This document shows, in pieces, positions 1 through 7,048 of a DNA stretch of 7,171 nt. The number at the start of each line of letters is the position of its first letter. Position 1 is the first letter of the stretch. The position numbers and the translations under genes were made by a program. The notes beneath the pieces were generated by a model, which saw only the letters and a program-made list of their open reading frames with translations, was not told where the DNA came from and searched no databases. The stretch is from Acidobacteriota bacterium (GTDB lineage: Bacteria; Acidobacteriota; Vicinamibacteria; Vicinamibacterales; 2-12-FULL-66-21): NCBI GenBank assembly GCA_013697225.1, contig JACCXG010000654.1, positions 1 to 7,171 of the forward strand, written 5' to 3'.

Positions 1-2135
1 GGGGAGACGATGGTCGCCAGCACCGTGGCTTTACCCTTTGCCGCAGCATCCAGCGCAAGGATGCCCCAGGGATCGCCAAACTGCGCCCTGCTCTCCTTCA
101 CTGCGCCCGCGAGCTCCTTCTCGAGCCGTTCGCGCCTGGCGGCGAACTGCGGATCGCCTGCAAGCGCAGCGGCCGTCCGCCCGCCGAGGAACTGGCGCAT
201 CGAGAGCAGCGCCTTGGCCGCACCGTGCATCGCATCGGCCCACCAGCTGATGAGAAGGTAGTCACTGACAATGTGTGCGGCGCGGACCGTGCCAAGCCGC
301 CGCTCGAGCTCCGGGCGTGAGGCGGCGGGCCCCGCAGCCTTCAGCCCCGCCCACGAGGCATCCCCCTCGACTGCCGCGCGGCGGTGCGCCCGCTCAGCAT
401 CGCCCGGGGGAATCAGCGCCAGCAGTGCGTCGCGCCCGACGCGCTCGTAGTAGTCGCGGGAGAGCGCGCCGTCCGGCCCGAGGAACAGCGCATCGGTCGC
501 ATGCTGATCGAAAGTGCACTCGAGGAGGAACGTCGACGGCCCGAAATCCGTTTCGACGCCGATGCGGCGGCGGCTTTCCGCCTCGTCCGCGAGACCAAGC
601 GCGACGATCGCCGAGTAGTCGTCGCGCACATCCCGGGAAGTGGTCCGCTGGCGTCCCTCGAAGTACGTCGCCGAGCACCCGAGCGTCAGCGTGGCGGCGA
701 GTCGCGACGCCCGGTACGCCGCAGTGATGATCATGGACTCGAACACCAGTTTCCGGACCTTGGCGCCATCCGCCTCGAACGGCCTCGTGCGGACCAGGAT
801 CTTCTGGGACGAGATCTCGTCGGCCGCGTTGAGCGTGCCGGTCTCGGGATCGTACGAGAGCGTCCCCTTGCGGAGCAGCTCCGCGACGCTGCGGACGTTC
901 AGGATCCCGAACAGGTTGATCCGCCAGGCCACGCGACGATCGCGCCGGCTCAGGATCCCGGTATGAACGACGCGGATGGCCCCTTCCTCCCGGGCCGCCG
1001 CCTCGGTGATCGCTGTCAGCCGACCGCGCAGCGCCGCTTCGACCGCGGTGCGCTCCTCCGCCGCAAGCGCGCGGAGATCGATGTCGAAGCTGAAGAGGGC
1101 CTCCCCGTGGCGCACGGAGGAGAACTGCATCCCTACCGCCATCCTCACGGACCGATCGATGCTGGCGGCGACCGCCTTCTGCAGCGCCTCGATCTGCCGA
1201 TCGTCCAGCCCCGCGTTGATGAGCGCTTCGAGGTCCACTTCCGGATCGGCACTTACCGCGCTAACGAATTTTCTTATGGCATCACTCTTCCCGATTGTCG
1301 CGGTCACACCCACCGAGGCCGTGGCGTCGATCGAGATCTCCGAGCCGGCGCTGCGGTAATACGAGAGCCGCACCCGATCCCCGGCAACCTTCGCCACACG
1401 GATCTCGAAGGCGCTCCTTGCCTCCCACTCGGCGCCGACCTTCACCGAGGCGCCGGCGGTGACGCTGGCGGAGCCGATCACCGGCAGCCCTGGCGTGGCG
1501 AGCGGGTTGGTCATGCTGGCCAGTTCCATCCCGCCACTCAGCCGGAGCGCGCCGTTTCCCTCCACCGACGCATACGACCCGACCGGCATGGTTGCGAGGT
1601 CGTCGAGGCTCCCCGGGAGCACGGCACCCTCGAGTGTGCCCGCCAGCGCCTCGGCCAGCGTGGGATCCGCGCCAGCAACATCGAAAGGCTGGTAGAAGCG
1701 GAACCGGACGGAACCTCCCGCGGAGAAACCAAACGCCAGCGGGCCGCGCTCACCATCCAGCCTTGCGGCAACCTGCGGCGTCATGGCTATCGAAACGTAT
1801 GCCGTGCCACCGGGGACGCTGATCGCATCACGCAGATCGTCCGCGGGAAACAGCAGCTCGTCAGCCTGGTGCACGCCGACATCAATACTGGCGCCCGCCT
1901 GGAGTGCGAGATCCCCCGGGCCGCCGAACTCGAGCGCGTCCCCCGACGAGAATTCCATCGAGACCGGGGCGGTCCTGGCGTCGGATAGCCGCGTCTGCAG
2001 TGCCGAGGCCATCGGCCGCAGCGCCAGGAGCCTGACCACGCGATCGGGAAGGTAGCGGCCGAGCCCGGAGCCGCCCGGCGTGTTGATATCGAGGAGCGCG
2101 GTATTGAGCTGATCGAGAAGCTTGAACGCGGGCAT
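1..2135 (-). CDS. Large hypothetical protein, C-terminus beyond left edge
   Basis: Seen: an unbroken minus-strand frame of 711 codons from ATG at 2135-2133 to the window edge, with no stop and strong G/C third-position bias. The start is supported by AGGAGGG three bases upstream. I do not recognise the family with certainty. The first ~60 residues look helical (MPAFKLLDQLN) and are not a signal peptide. Residues ~58-280 are dominated by alternating Gly/Ala/Ser/Val strands (e.g. GSASVTAGASVKVG at 221-234), suggesting beta-sheet repeats. Residues ~285-380 are helical, including DLEALINAGLDDRQIEAL (301-318) and ALRGRLTAI (368-376). I have the impression that similar uncharacterised proteins exist in other environmental bacteria, but I cannot verify that. 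No cysteine clusters, transmembrane helices or catalytic motif stand out. It is divergent from the oxygenase gene, so a shared promoter region is possible but a shared function is not shown. Sure that it is coding; function unknown. Confidence 0.86.
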   Translation of the reverse strand, partial: MPAFKLLDQLNTALLDINTPGGSGLGRYLPDRVVRLLALRPMASALQTRLSDARTAPVSMEFSSGDALEFGGPGDLALQAGASIDVGVHQADELLFPADDLRDAISVPGGTAYVSIAMTPQVAARLDGERGPLAFGFSAGGSVRFRFYQPFDVAGADPTLAEALAGTLEGAVLPGSLDDLATMPVGSYASVEGNGALRLSGGMELASMTNPLATPGLPVIGSASVTAGASVKVGAEWEARSAFEIRVAKVAGDRVRLSYYRSAGSEISIDATASVGVTATIGKSDAIRKFVSAVSADPEVDLEALINAGLDDRQIEALQKAVAASIDRSVRMAVGMQFSSVRHGEALFSFDIDLRALAAEERTAVEAALRGRLTAITEAAAREEGAIRVVHTGILSRRDRRVAWRINLFGILNVRSVAELLRKGTLSYDPETGTLNAADEISSQKILVRTRPFEADGAKVRKLVFESMIITAAYRASRLAATLTLGCSATYFEGRQRTTSRDVRDDYSAIVALGLADEAESRRRIGVETDFGPSTFLLECTFDQHATDALFLGPDGALSRDYYERVGRDALLALIPPGDAERAHRRAAVEGDASWAGLKAAGPAASRPELERRLGTVRAAHIVSDYLLISWWADAMHGAAKALLSMRQFLGGRTAAALAGDPQFAARRERLEKELAGAVKESRAQFGDPWGILALDAAAKGKATVLATIVS

Positions 2136-2138
2136 GAG

Positions 2139-2145
2139 CCCTCCT
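2139..2145 (-). promoter_or_regulatory. Strong ribosome binding site of the left-edge gene
   Basis: On the minus strand AGGAGGG is followed by CTC and then the ATG at 2135. This near-perfect anti-16S match fixes the start of the long minus-strand gene and argues that the gene is real. Confidence 0.75.
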
Positions 2146-2439
2146 GCGCAGGGACAGAACTGATGTGGTGAGACCCGCGAGACTAGCCCACCACCCAGCC
2201 GAACGCAAGCCCGGATCTTCGCTGCGCCGGGGAGACACTGGTGAAGCGCTGACGACCGAGCGTCTAAGGACGAGCTGGTCTTTCTGCCTGCCTTCGGAGA
2301 CGAAAAAAGCTCAGGCGTACGAGGTGCAGGTCAACTAGAATGCCCCGACTCACGAGCGGCTCGTTTTACCTCATGCGCCCGCCGCCATGCGGCGCCGCGC
2401 GTCCTCTCCCTGCGCTCGAAGGCGCGGAAGGTGCGGCAC
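2146..2439. other. Divergent intergenic region
   Basis: About 300 bases separate the two divergent start codons. I see no gene or RNA gene here. Weak signals: (a) a plus-strand TAGAAT at 2336-2341, one mismatch from a sigma-70 -10 box but without a convincing -35, which would give a leader of roughly 90 bases; (b) a minus-strand TTGCGT (2203-2208) and TAGTCT (2180-2185) pair with a 17-base spacer, each only 3/6 to consensus; (c) an interrupted palindrome at 2254-2280 (GACC, CGTC, TAAG centre, GACG, GGTC) that could be an operator; (d) a small hairpin ACGAG-CGG-CTCGT followed by TTT at 2352-2367 in the leader of the fusion gene. None is strong enough to call alone. The leader from about 2370 is very GC-rich and contains no plausible upstream peptide with a good ribosome binding site. 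Confidence 0.5.
2426..2431 (+). promoter_or_regulatory. Ribosome binding site that decides the fusion gene start
   Basis: GGAAGG lies eight bases before the ATG at 2440. The alternative in-frame GTG at 2431 overlaps this motif and would have no spacer, so translation most likely begins at 2440, giving MPFDTIFQPL, the typical beginning of an Old Yellow Enzyme barrel. Confidence 0.6.
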
Positions 2440-5400
2440 ATGCCCTTCGATACGATCTTTCAGCCCCTCACATTCCGGAACCTCACGATCAAGAACCGGA
2501 TCGTCCGCTCCAACGTCTCCGGCCGGTTCGACAACTACGACGGATCCGGAACACAGACCCGCATCAACTGGGAAGTGAAGTTCGCGCGCGGCGGCGTCGG
2601 CGCCATCGTCTCCTCCTTCGTCCCCGTGCATCTGCGCGGCCGCATCGTGCCGAACTACGCCACAATCGACGACGACCGGCACATCCCGTTCTGGCGTGCG
2701 CTCGGGGAGGCGGTGCACCAGCACGACTGCAAGTACATCCTGCAGCTCAGCCATGGCGGCCGCCAGCGGGACCTGAGCGGAATCGAATACCCCATCGGCC
2801 TGAGCTCGACGGACAAGGCGGACCCGACGCACGGCTTCAAGTGCGAGCGCATGACGGTGGCGCAGATTCAGGAAACGGTGCAGGCGTTTGCGGAAGGGGC
2901 CCGGCGCGCAAGGGAGGCGGGCCTCGACGGCGTCGAGCTGCACGGGGCCAACGGCTACCTGATCACCCAGTTCCTCAGCTCCGCGATCAACGACCGGAAG
3001 GACGAGTACGGCGGCCCGCTCGAGAATCGTGCCCGTTTCGTGATCGAGGTGGTCCGCGCGATCCGGCAGCGCGTGGGAAACGACTTCCACCTGCAGATGA
3101 AGATCAGCGTCCAGGAGCTCAACGACGCTGTTGCTTTCTTCGGCATCGGTCCCTCCGGCAACACCGCCGAAGAGTCCGTGCAGGTCTGCAAGTGGCTCGA
3201 GGAGGCGGGGGTGGATGCCTTTCACGTCTCCACCGGGAGCTTCTTCCCGCACCCTCGAAACCCGGCCGGCACGGATCTCCCCGTAGAAGACATTGCCGCC
3301 ACGTACGACACGATGATTTCCGGCGGCGATCAGGCGTTCCGCAATTACATGCTCTTCCGGAATTTCCCGGCGCTCGCACGGCGCCAGTGGAACGACTCCG
3401 CACCGCCGGCCGACAGGATTGAAGGGCTGAACCTGGGCGATGCACGCCGCGTGAAGGCCGCCGTGAACGTGCCCGTCATCTGCACCGGCGGTTTCCAGAC
3501 AGCCTCCGTGATCGAGGCGGCCATCTCCCGCGGGGACTGCGACGTCGTGTCGATCGCGCGTCCGCTCATCGCGAACAACGACCTCGTGGAGACCTTCCGC
3601 CGCGGGCAGGACCGCGCGGACCGGCCCTGCACCTACTGCAACAAGTGCCTCGCCAATGCGATCGAGCACCCGCTCGGGTGCTACGACGAGACGCGGTATC
3701 CCTCGCGTGAGGCAATGCTCGCCGAGATCATGAGCGTGTTCACGCCGCAGCCGTTCCCGGCGGAGGACCCACCGTCTGCCGGCGCAGCCCGCGATATCGC
3801 CGGTGCCCCTCCTGACGCGATGAGCCGGCGGATCGGCGGGCTCATCCGCGATCGTCAGTGGTACGAGCTGCCCAGCCTGCTGGCGATGGGGCGGCTCATC
3901 GAGGTGCGGAACGAGCTCCGCGCAAAGAACCTGCACGATACGGAGGAGCCGCCGTTCGAGACCCGCCCGATTCCCGCGGATCTCGACCCGGCCATCCGTG
4001 AGGGGAGGTCCCCAGACGGCAGCAATAACGACCTGCGCTCGCCACGGATGGGAGCAGCCGGCTGCCGGTTCGGACGTAACGTGCCGCTGGAGCACACCTT
4101 CCCTGATACGGCCAACATCATGGTTCCCAACCCGCGCGTGGTCAGCCGCGAACTGATGACGCGTCACGAGTTCCAGCCGGCAACCATTCTCAACCTGCTT
4201 GCCGCCTCATGGATTCAGTTCATGGTGCACGACTGGTTCGTGCACAAGCGCTCGGCCACCGACGCTTTCGAGATCCCGACCGGCGCCGGGGACGACTGGG
4301 GCGCGGCACACATCCGCGTGCCGAAGTCCGTGCCCGAACCTGCCCCCGCCGGTTCGACCCGCCCGCCGGCGTACGCCAACATGAACAGCCACTGGTGGGA
4401 CGCCTCCCAGATCTATGGCTCCGACGCCAGAATGGCCTCCGCGCTCCGGACCGGCATCGGGGGCAAGCTCCGGATCGAGCCGACCGGTCTGCTCCCGGTG
4501 GACCCGGAAACGGGGCTGCACTTCAGCGGGTTCACCGACAACTGGTGGATCGGCCTGGCCATGCTCCACACGCTGTTCACCCTGGAGCACAACTACGTGT
4601 GCGATCTCCTGGCGCACCAGCACCAGAACTGGACCGACGAGGATCTGTACCGCAAGGCCAAGCTGATTAACTCCGCCCTGATGGCGAAGATCCACACGGT
4701 CGAGTGGACGCCCGCCATCCTCCCTCACCCGGTCATCAAACGCGCGATGCGGGTCAACTGGTCCGGCCTTGCCGGCGAGGACCTGCAGGACGTACTGGCT
4801 TTCCTCGACGACAAGGAACTCCTTGGCGGGATCGTTGGATCCAAGGCGGACCACCATACGGCCCCGTACTCGCTGACAGAGGAGTTCGTGTCCGTGTACC
4901 GCATGCACCCCCTCATGCCGGACGAGTACTCGTTTCATTCCGTCGTAACGGGACGCTTCCTGGAGAAGCTCGAGCTGAACGAGATCGCCGGGCGCCGCAC
5001 CCCCGACATCTCGGAGCGGCTCACCATGCCGGATCTGTTCTACTCCTTCGGCACGAGCCACCCGGGGGCCGTCACGCTGCAGAACTACCCGCGCCACCTC
5101 CAGAACCTCACGCGCGACGACGGGGAACACCTGGATCTGGCAGCGGTGGACGTGCTGCGGGACCGGGAACGGGGGGTCCCCCGCTACAACGCCTTCCGCC
5201 GCCTGATGCACAAACCGGCGGTGAAGTCGTTCGACGAGCTGACCGAGCACCCCGAGCTGCGGAGGAAGATCAGAGAGGTCTACAACGGCGACATCGAGAA
5301 GGTCGACCTGATGACCGGTCTCTACGCCGAGCCGCTCCCGCCGGGCTTCGGCTTCAGCGATACCGCCTTTCGCGTATTCGTGCTGATGGCGTCGCGGCGG

Positions 5401-5595
5401 CTGAAGAGCGACAGGTTCTTCACCGACGACTATCGCGCCGGCATCTACACGGAGTTCGGCCTCGACTACCTTCGGAAGAACACCATGCTTCACGTGCTGC
5501 GCCGGCACTACCCGCACCTGGCGCCGTCACTCGAGGGTGTCGAGAACGCGTTTGCCCCCTGGAAGAAGATTCAGGGGCCGGCGGAAACGGAATGA
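2440..5595 (+). CDS. Fusion: OYE-type ene-reductase + heme fatty-acid alpha-dioxygenase
   Basis: Single 1051-residue frame with two enzymes. Residues 1-~425 are an Old Yellow Enzyme/NADH:flavin oxidoreductase barrel: HGGRQ (105-109), HGANGYL (168-174; His168/Asn171 are the expected substrate-carbonyl ligands), DEYGGPLENR (188-197), TGGFQ (349-353), ARPLIAN (373-379, FMN phosphate loop). It ends with Cys397-x2-Cys400-x2-Cys403-x10-Cys414, resembling the 4Fe-4S motif of trimethylamine dehydrogenase/dienoyl-CoA reductase. Residues ~455-1051 are an alpha-DOX/PIOX-type animal-heme-peroxidase domain: Gln593 and distal His597, calcium ligands Asp598, Ser650, Trp652, Asp654, Ser656, carboxylate-binding His752 and Thr757, catalytic Tyr820, proximal His823, and SRRLKSDRFF (985-994). 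Family knowledge: alpha-DOX converts fatty acids plus O2 to 2-hydroperoxy acids, which decay to aldehydes one carbon shorter. There is no signal peptide, so it is probably cytoplasmic or membrane-peripheral. No internal start with a ribosome binding site lies at the junction. The next gene begins 13 bases downstream, suggesting an operon. Domain identities are firm; the joint reaction is unknown. Confidence 0.97.
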   Translation: MPFDTIFQPLTFRNLTIKNRIVRSNVSGRFDNYDGSGTQTRINWEVKFARGGVGAIVSSFVPVHLRGRIVPNYATIDDDRHIPFWRALGEAVHQHDCKYILQLSHGGRQRDLSGIEYPIGLSSTDKADPTHGFKCERMTVAQIQETVQAFAEGARRAREAGLDGVELHGANGYLITQFLSSAINDRKDEYGGPLENRARFVIEVVRAIRQRVGNDFHLQMKISVQELNDAVAFFGIGPSGNTAEESVQVCKWLEEAGVDAFHVSTGSFFPHPRNPAGTDLPVEDIAATYDTMISGGDQAFRNYMLFRNFPALARRQWNDSAPPADRIEGLNLGDARRVKAAVNVPVICTGGFQTASVIEAAISRGDCDVVSIARPLIANNDLVETFRRGQDRADRPCTYCNKCLANAIEHPLGCYDETRYPSREAMLAEIMSVFTPQPFPAEDPPSAGAARDIAGAPPDAMSRRIGGLIRDRQWYELPSLLAMGRLIEVRNELRAKNLHDTEEPPFETRPIPADLDPAIREGRSPDGSNNDLRSPRMGAAGCRFGRNVPLEHTFPDTANIMVPNPRVVSRELMTRHEFQPATILNLLAASWIQFMVHDWFVHKRSATDAFEIPTGAGDDWGAAHIRVPKSVPEPAPAGSTRPPAYANMNSHWWDASQIYGSDARMASALRTGIGGKLRIEPTGLLPVDPETGLHFSGFTDNWWIGLAMLHTLFTLEHNYVCDLLAHQHQNWTDEDLYRKAKLINSALMAKIHTVEWTPAILPHPVIKRAMRVNWSGLAGEDLQDVLAFLDDKELLGGIVGSKADHHTAPYSLTEEFVSVYRMHPLMPDEYSFHSVVTGRFLEKLELNEIAGRRTPDISERLTMPDLFYSFGTSHPGAVTLQNYPRHLQNLTRDDGEHLDLAAVDVLRDRERGVPRYNAFRRLMHKPAVKSFDELTEHPELRRKIREVYNGDIEKVDLMTGLYAEPLPPGFGFSDTAFRVFVLMASRRLKSDRFFTDDYRAGIYTEFGLDYLRKNTMLHVLRRHYPHLAPSLEGVENAFAPWKKIQGPAETE
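3628..3681 (+). other. Four-cysteine motif, possible [4Fe-4S] site, at the OYE end
   Basis: Cys397, Cys400, Cys403 and Cys414 of the fusion protein (C-x2-C-x2-C-x10-C) sit directly after the flavin barrel. In trimethylamine dehydrogenase and 2,4-dienoyl-CoA reductase, cysteines at this position hold a 4Fe-4S cluster that links FMN to a C-terminal FAD/NAD(P) domain. That domain is absent here and the dioxygenase follows instead. Cluster binding is inferred from the spacing only. Confidence 0.55.
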
Positions 5596-5598
5596 GGC

Positions 5599-5603
5599 GG
5601 AGG
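5599..5603 (+). promoter_or_regulatory. Ribosome binding site of the di-heme cytochrome gene
   Basis: GGAGG lies five bases before GTG at 5609 and just after the stop of the fusion gene. It selects this GTG over the upstream in-frame start at 5537, which would lie inside the fusion gene and would place a long Arg-rich tail before the signal peptide. The ATG at 5592 is out of frame and reaches a stop after six codons. Confidence 0.65.
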
Positions 5604-5608
5604 TTGTC

Positions 5609-7035
5609 GTGACCCTCGCACGCACTGGAATCCTGTGGTTTGCCCTGGTGGCTGGCGGGCTGACGTCCGCCGGCGGGCTTGCTCCCGACCCACGGGGTGA
5701 TGGCGCGTCCTTCCCTGACATCGCGGACCATTTCAAGTACGGCTCGATCGGGACGGAGGGGCGCGTCGGGCTGCCATACTGGATCTGGCGGGTGCTGCCG
5801 GAGGTCTGCGAAGACAAGCTGCCGGAGCGTCCGGGTCGAGGGTACGAGCGACTCGGCTTCCTGAGTGACGGGGCCCCGCACGGCCGGCCCATCGGCACGT
5901 CGTACACGCCCGGACGTGTGGGACTCGTGGGCCTCAACTGCGCGACCTGCCATACGGGGACCATCCGCCACGCGGCGGGCGAGCCGCGACAGATCGTGCT
6001 GGGAATGCCCGCGAATGGGATGGATCTGCAGGGATATGCCCGGTTCCTCACCGCCTGCGCGTCCGATCCCCGCTTCACCTCGTCCACCCTGATCGCCGCG
6101 ATACAGAAGGAGCACCCCGACTTCGGCTTCTTCGAGCGGTTCATCTACCGGTTCTTCGCGATCCCCCGTGCACGGGACGGCATCCTCGATCGGGCGAAGG
6201 AGAACGCCTGGTTCGACGTGCGGCCGCCGCAGGGGCCCGGCCGTGTCGATACCTTCAATCCCTACAAGGTCCTGCTCCGGCTGGGCATCGAGAAGGACCT
6301 CACCGTGGGCACCGTGGATCTGCCGTCACTCTGGAATCAGCGTGCCCGCGAAGGGCTGTGGCTGCACTGGGACGGCAACAACGATTCGGTCGAGGAGCGG
6401 AACAAGAGTGCGGCGATCGGCGCGGGCGCCACACCGGACACGCTGGACCTCGCCTCGATGGCGCGCATCGAGGAGTGGATTCTCGACATGGCTCCACCGG
6501 CTTACCCGAGGGAAAGAATCGATGCGGCGCTCGCGGCCGCGGAGCACAGATTTACGGTCGTGAGTGCGCGAGCTGCCACGACTTCGGCGCGGAGCACATC
6601 GGCCAGGTCACCCCGCTGGCGGAGGTAGCGACCGACCCCGAGCGCGTCGTGTCGTTCACGCCCGAGCTCGCACGGGCGATGAACACAATCGGCGAGGGCA
6701 AGCCCTGGCGCTTCTCGCATTTCCGCAAGACGGAGGGGTACGCCAACATGCCGCTCGACGGCATCTGGCTGAGGGCTCCGTACCTGCACAACGGGTCCGT
6801 TCCAACCCTTCGTGCGCTCCTCTTTCCGGACGAGCGCCCGGCGGAGTTCTACCGCGCCTACGACGTCTACGACTGGCAGAACGTCGGGTTCGTCTCGAGC
6901 GGCCCTGACGCCGAGCGCGAGGGGGTCCGCTTCTCGACGCACGAGCGAGGCAACAGCAACGCGGGCCACTTGTACGGCACGACCCTGGACCCTGAGTCCA
7001 GACTCGCCGTTCTCGAATACCTCAAGGGGCGCTGA
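5609..7035 (+). CDS. Exported di-heme c-type cytochrome (RoxA-like / di-heme peroxidase family), frameshifted
   Basis: Starting at GTG 5609, residues 1-~25 form a signal peptide (Arg5, hydrophobic ILWFALVAGGL, small residues before the cut), so the product should be periplasmic. The first heme site is CATCH (111-115). The family-like WNQRAREGLWLHWDGNN follows at 242-258. After residue ~310 the frame breaks: the original frame ends in a meaningless Ser/Arg-rich tail and stops at 6628. The next frame continues with IYGRECASCH (second heme site, 6565-6579), RAPYLHNGSVPTLR, YDVYDWQNVGF and GNSNAGHLYGT to the stop at 7035. Joined, the protein is about 475 residues. The HNGSVPTL motif is typical of di-heme cytochrome c peroxidase-like and RoxA/RoxB rubber-oxygenase-like proteins, which act in the periplasm or outside the cell on peroxides or isoprenoids. 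Which of these it is cannot be told. The frameshift may be a sequencing error or real gene decay. The gene is probably cotranscribed with the fusion gene. Confidence 0.88.
6532..6541 (+). other. Likely frameshift point in the cytochrome gene (GC palindrome)
   Basis: The perfect palindrome CGCGGCCGCG lies exactly where the reading frame must change. One extra C after GCGGCC would restore an uninterrupted ALAARGAQIYGRECASCH, which reads like a normal approach to a heme-binding helix. A missing base in a GC palindrome is a typical sequencing or consensus error, but a true one-base deletion cannot be excluded. Confidence 0.7.
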
Positions 7036-7048
7036 TCCGCGTCGGCGA

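Noticed and set aside
384..1988. 534-residue plus-strand open frame
   Set aside because: It is antisense to the longer minus-strand frame, which has a strong ribosome binding site and G/C-rich third positions. The plus-strand translation is Arg-rich, of low plausibility, and matches no family.
2180..2208. Minus-strand TTGCGT-N17-TAGTCT promoter for the left gene
   Set aside because: Both boxes match the sigma-70 consensus at only three of six positions, so the spacing alone is not enough.
2352..2367. Terminator-like hairpin ACGAG-CGG-CTCGT plus TTT
   Set aside because: The stem is only five base pairs and the T-run is short. It lies in a leader, not after a gene on this strand, so it is too weak to call a terminator or attenuator.
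2340..3422. 360-residue plus-strand frame starting at ATG 2340
   Set aside because: It overlaps the OYE domain in another frame and is Arg/Pro/Ala-rich, as expected for a GC-driven shadow.
3820..3822. Internal ATG at the domain junction as start of a separate dioxygenase gene
   Set aside because: There is no ribosome binding site upstream, and the frame is continuous with the ene-reductase without a stop, so one polypeptide is the simpler reading.
2371..4167. 598-residue minus-strand open frame opposite the ene-reductase
   Set aside because: It is a shadow of the fusion gene, which has unmistakable OYE and alpha-DOX motifs. High GC keeps the antisense frame open.
4207..5517. 436-residue minus-strand open frame opposite the dioxygenase domain
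   Set aside because: It is antisense to highly conserved dioxygenase motifs, with no recognisable domain of its own.
6530..6560. Programmed -1 frameshift
   Set aside because: There is no slippery X-XXY-YYZ heptamer. A single lost base in a GC palindrome explains the frame change better.
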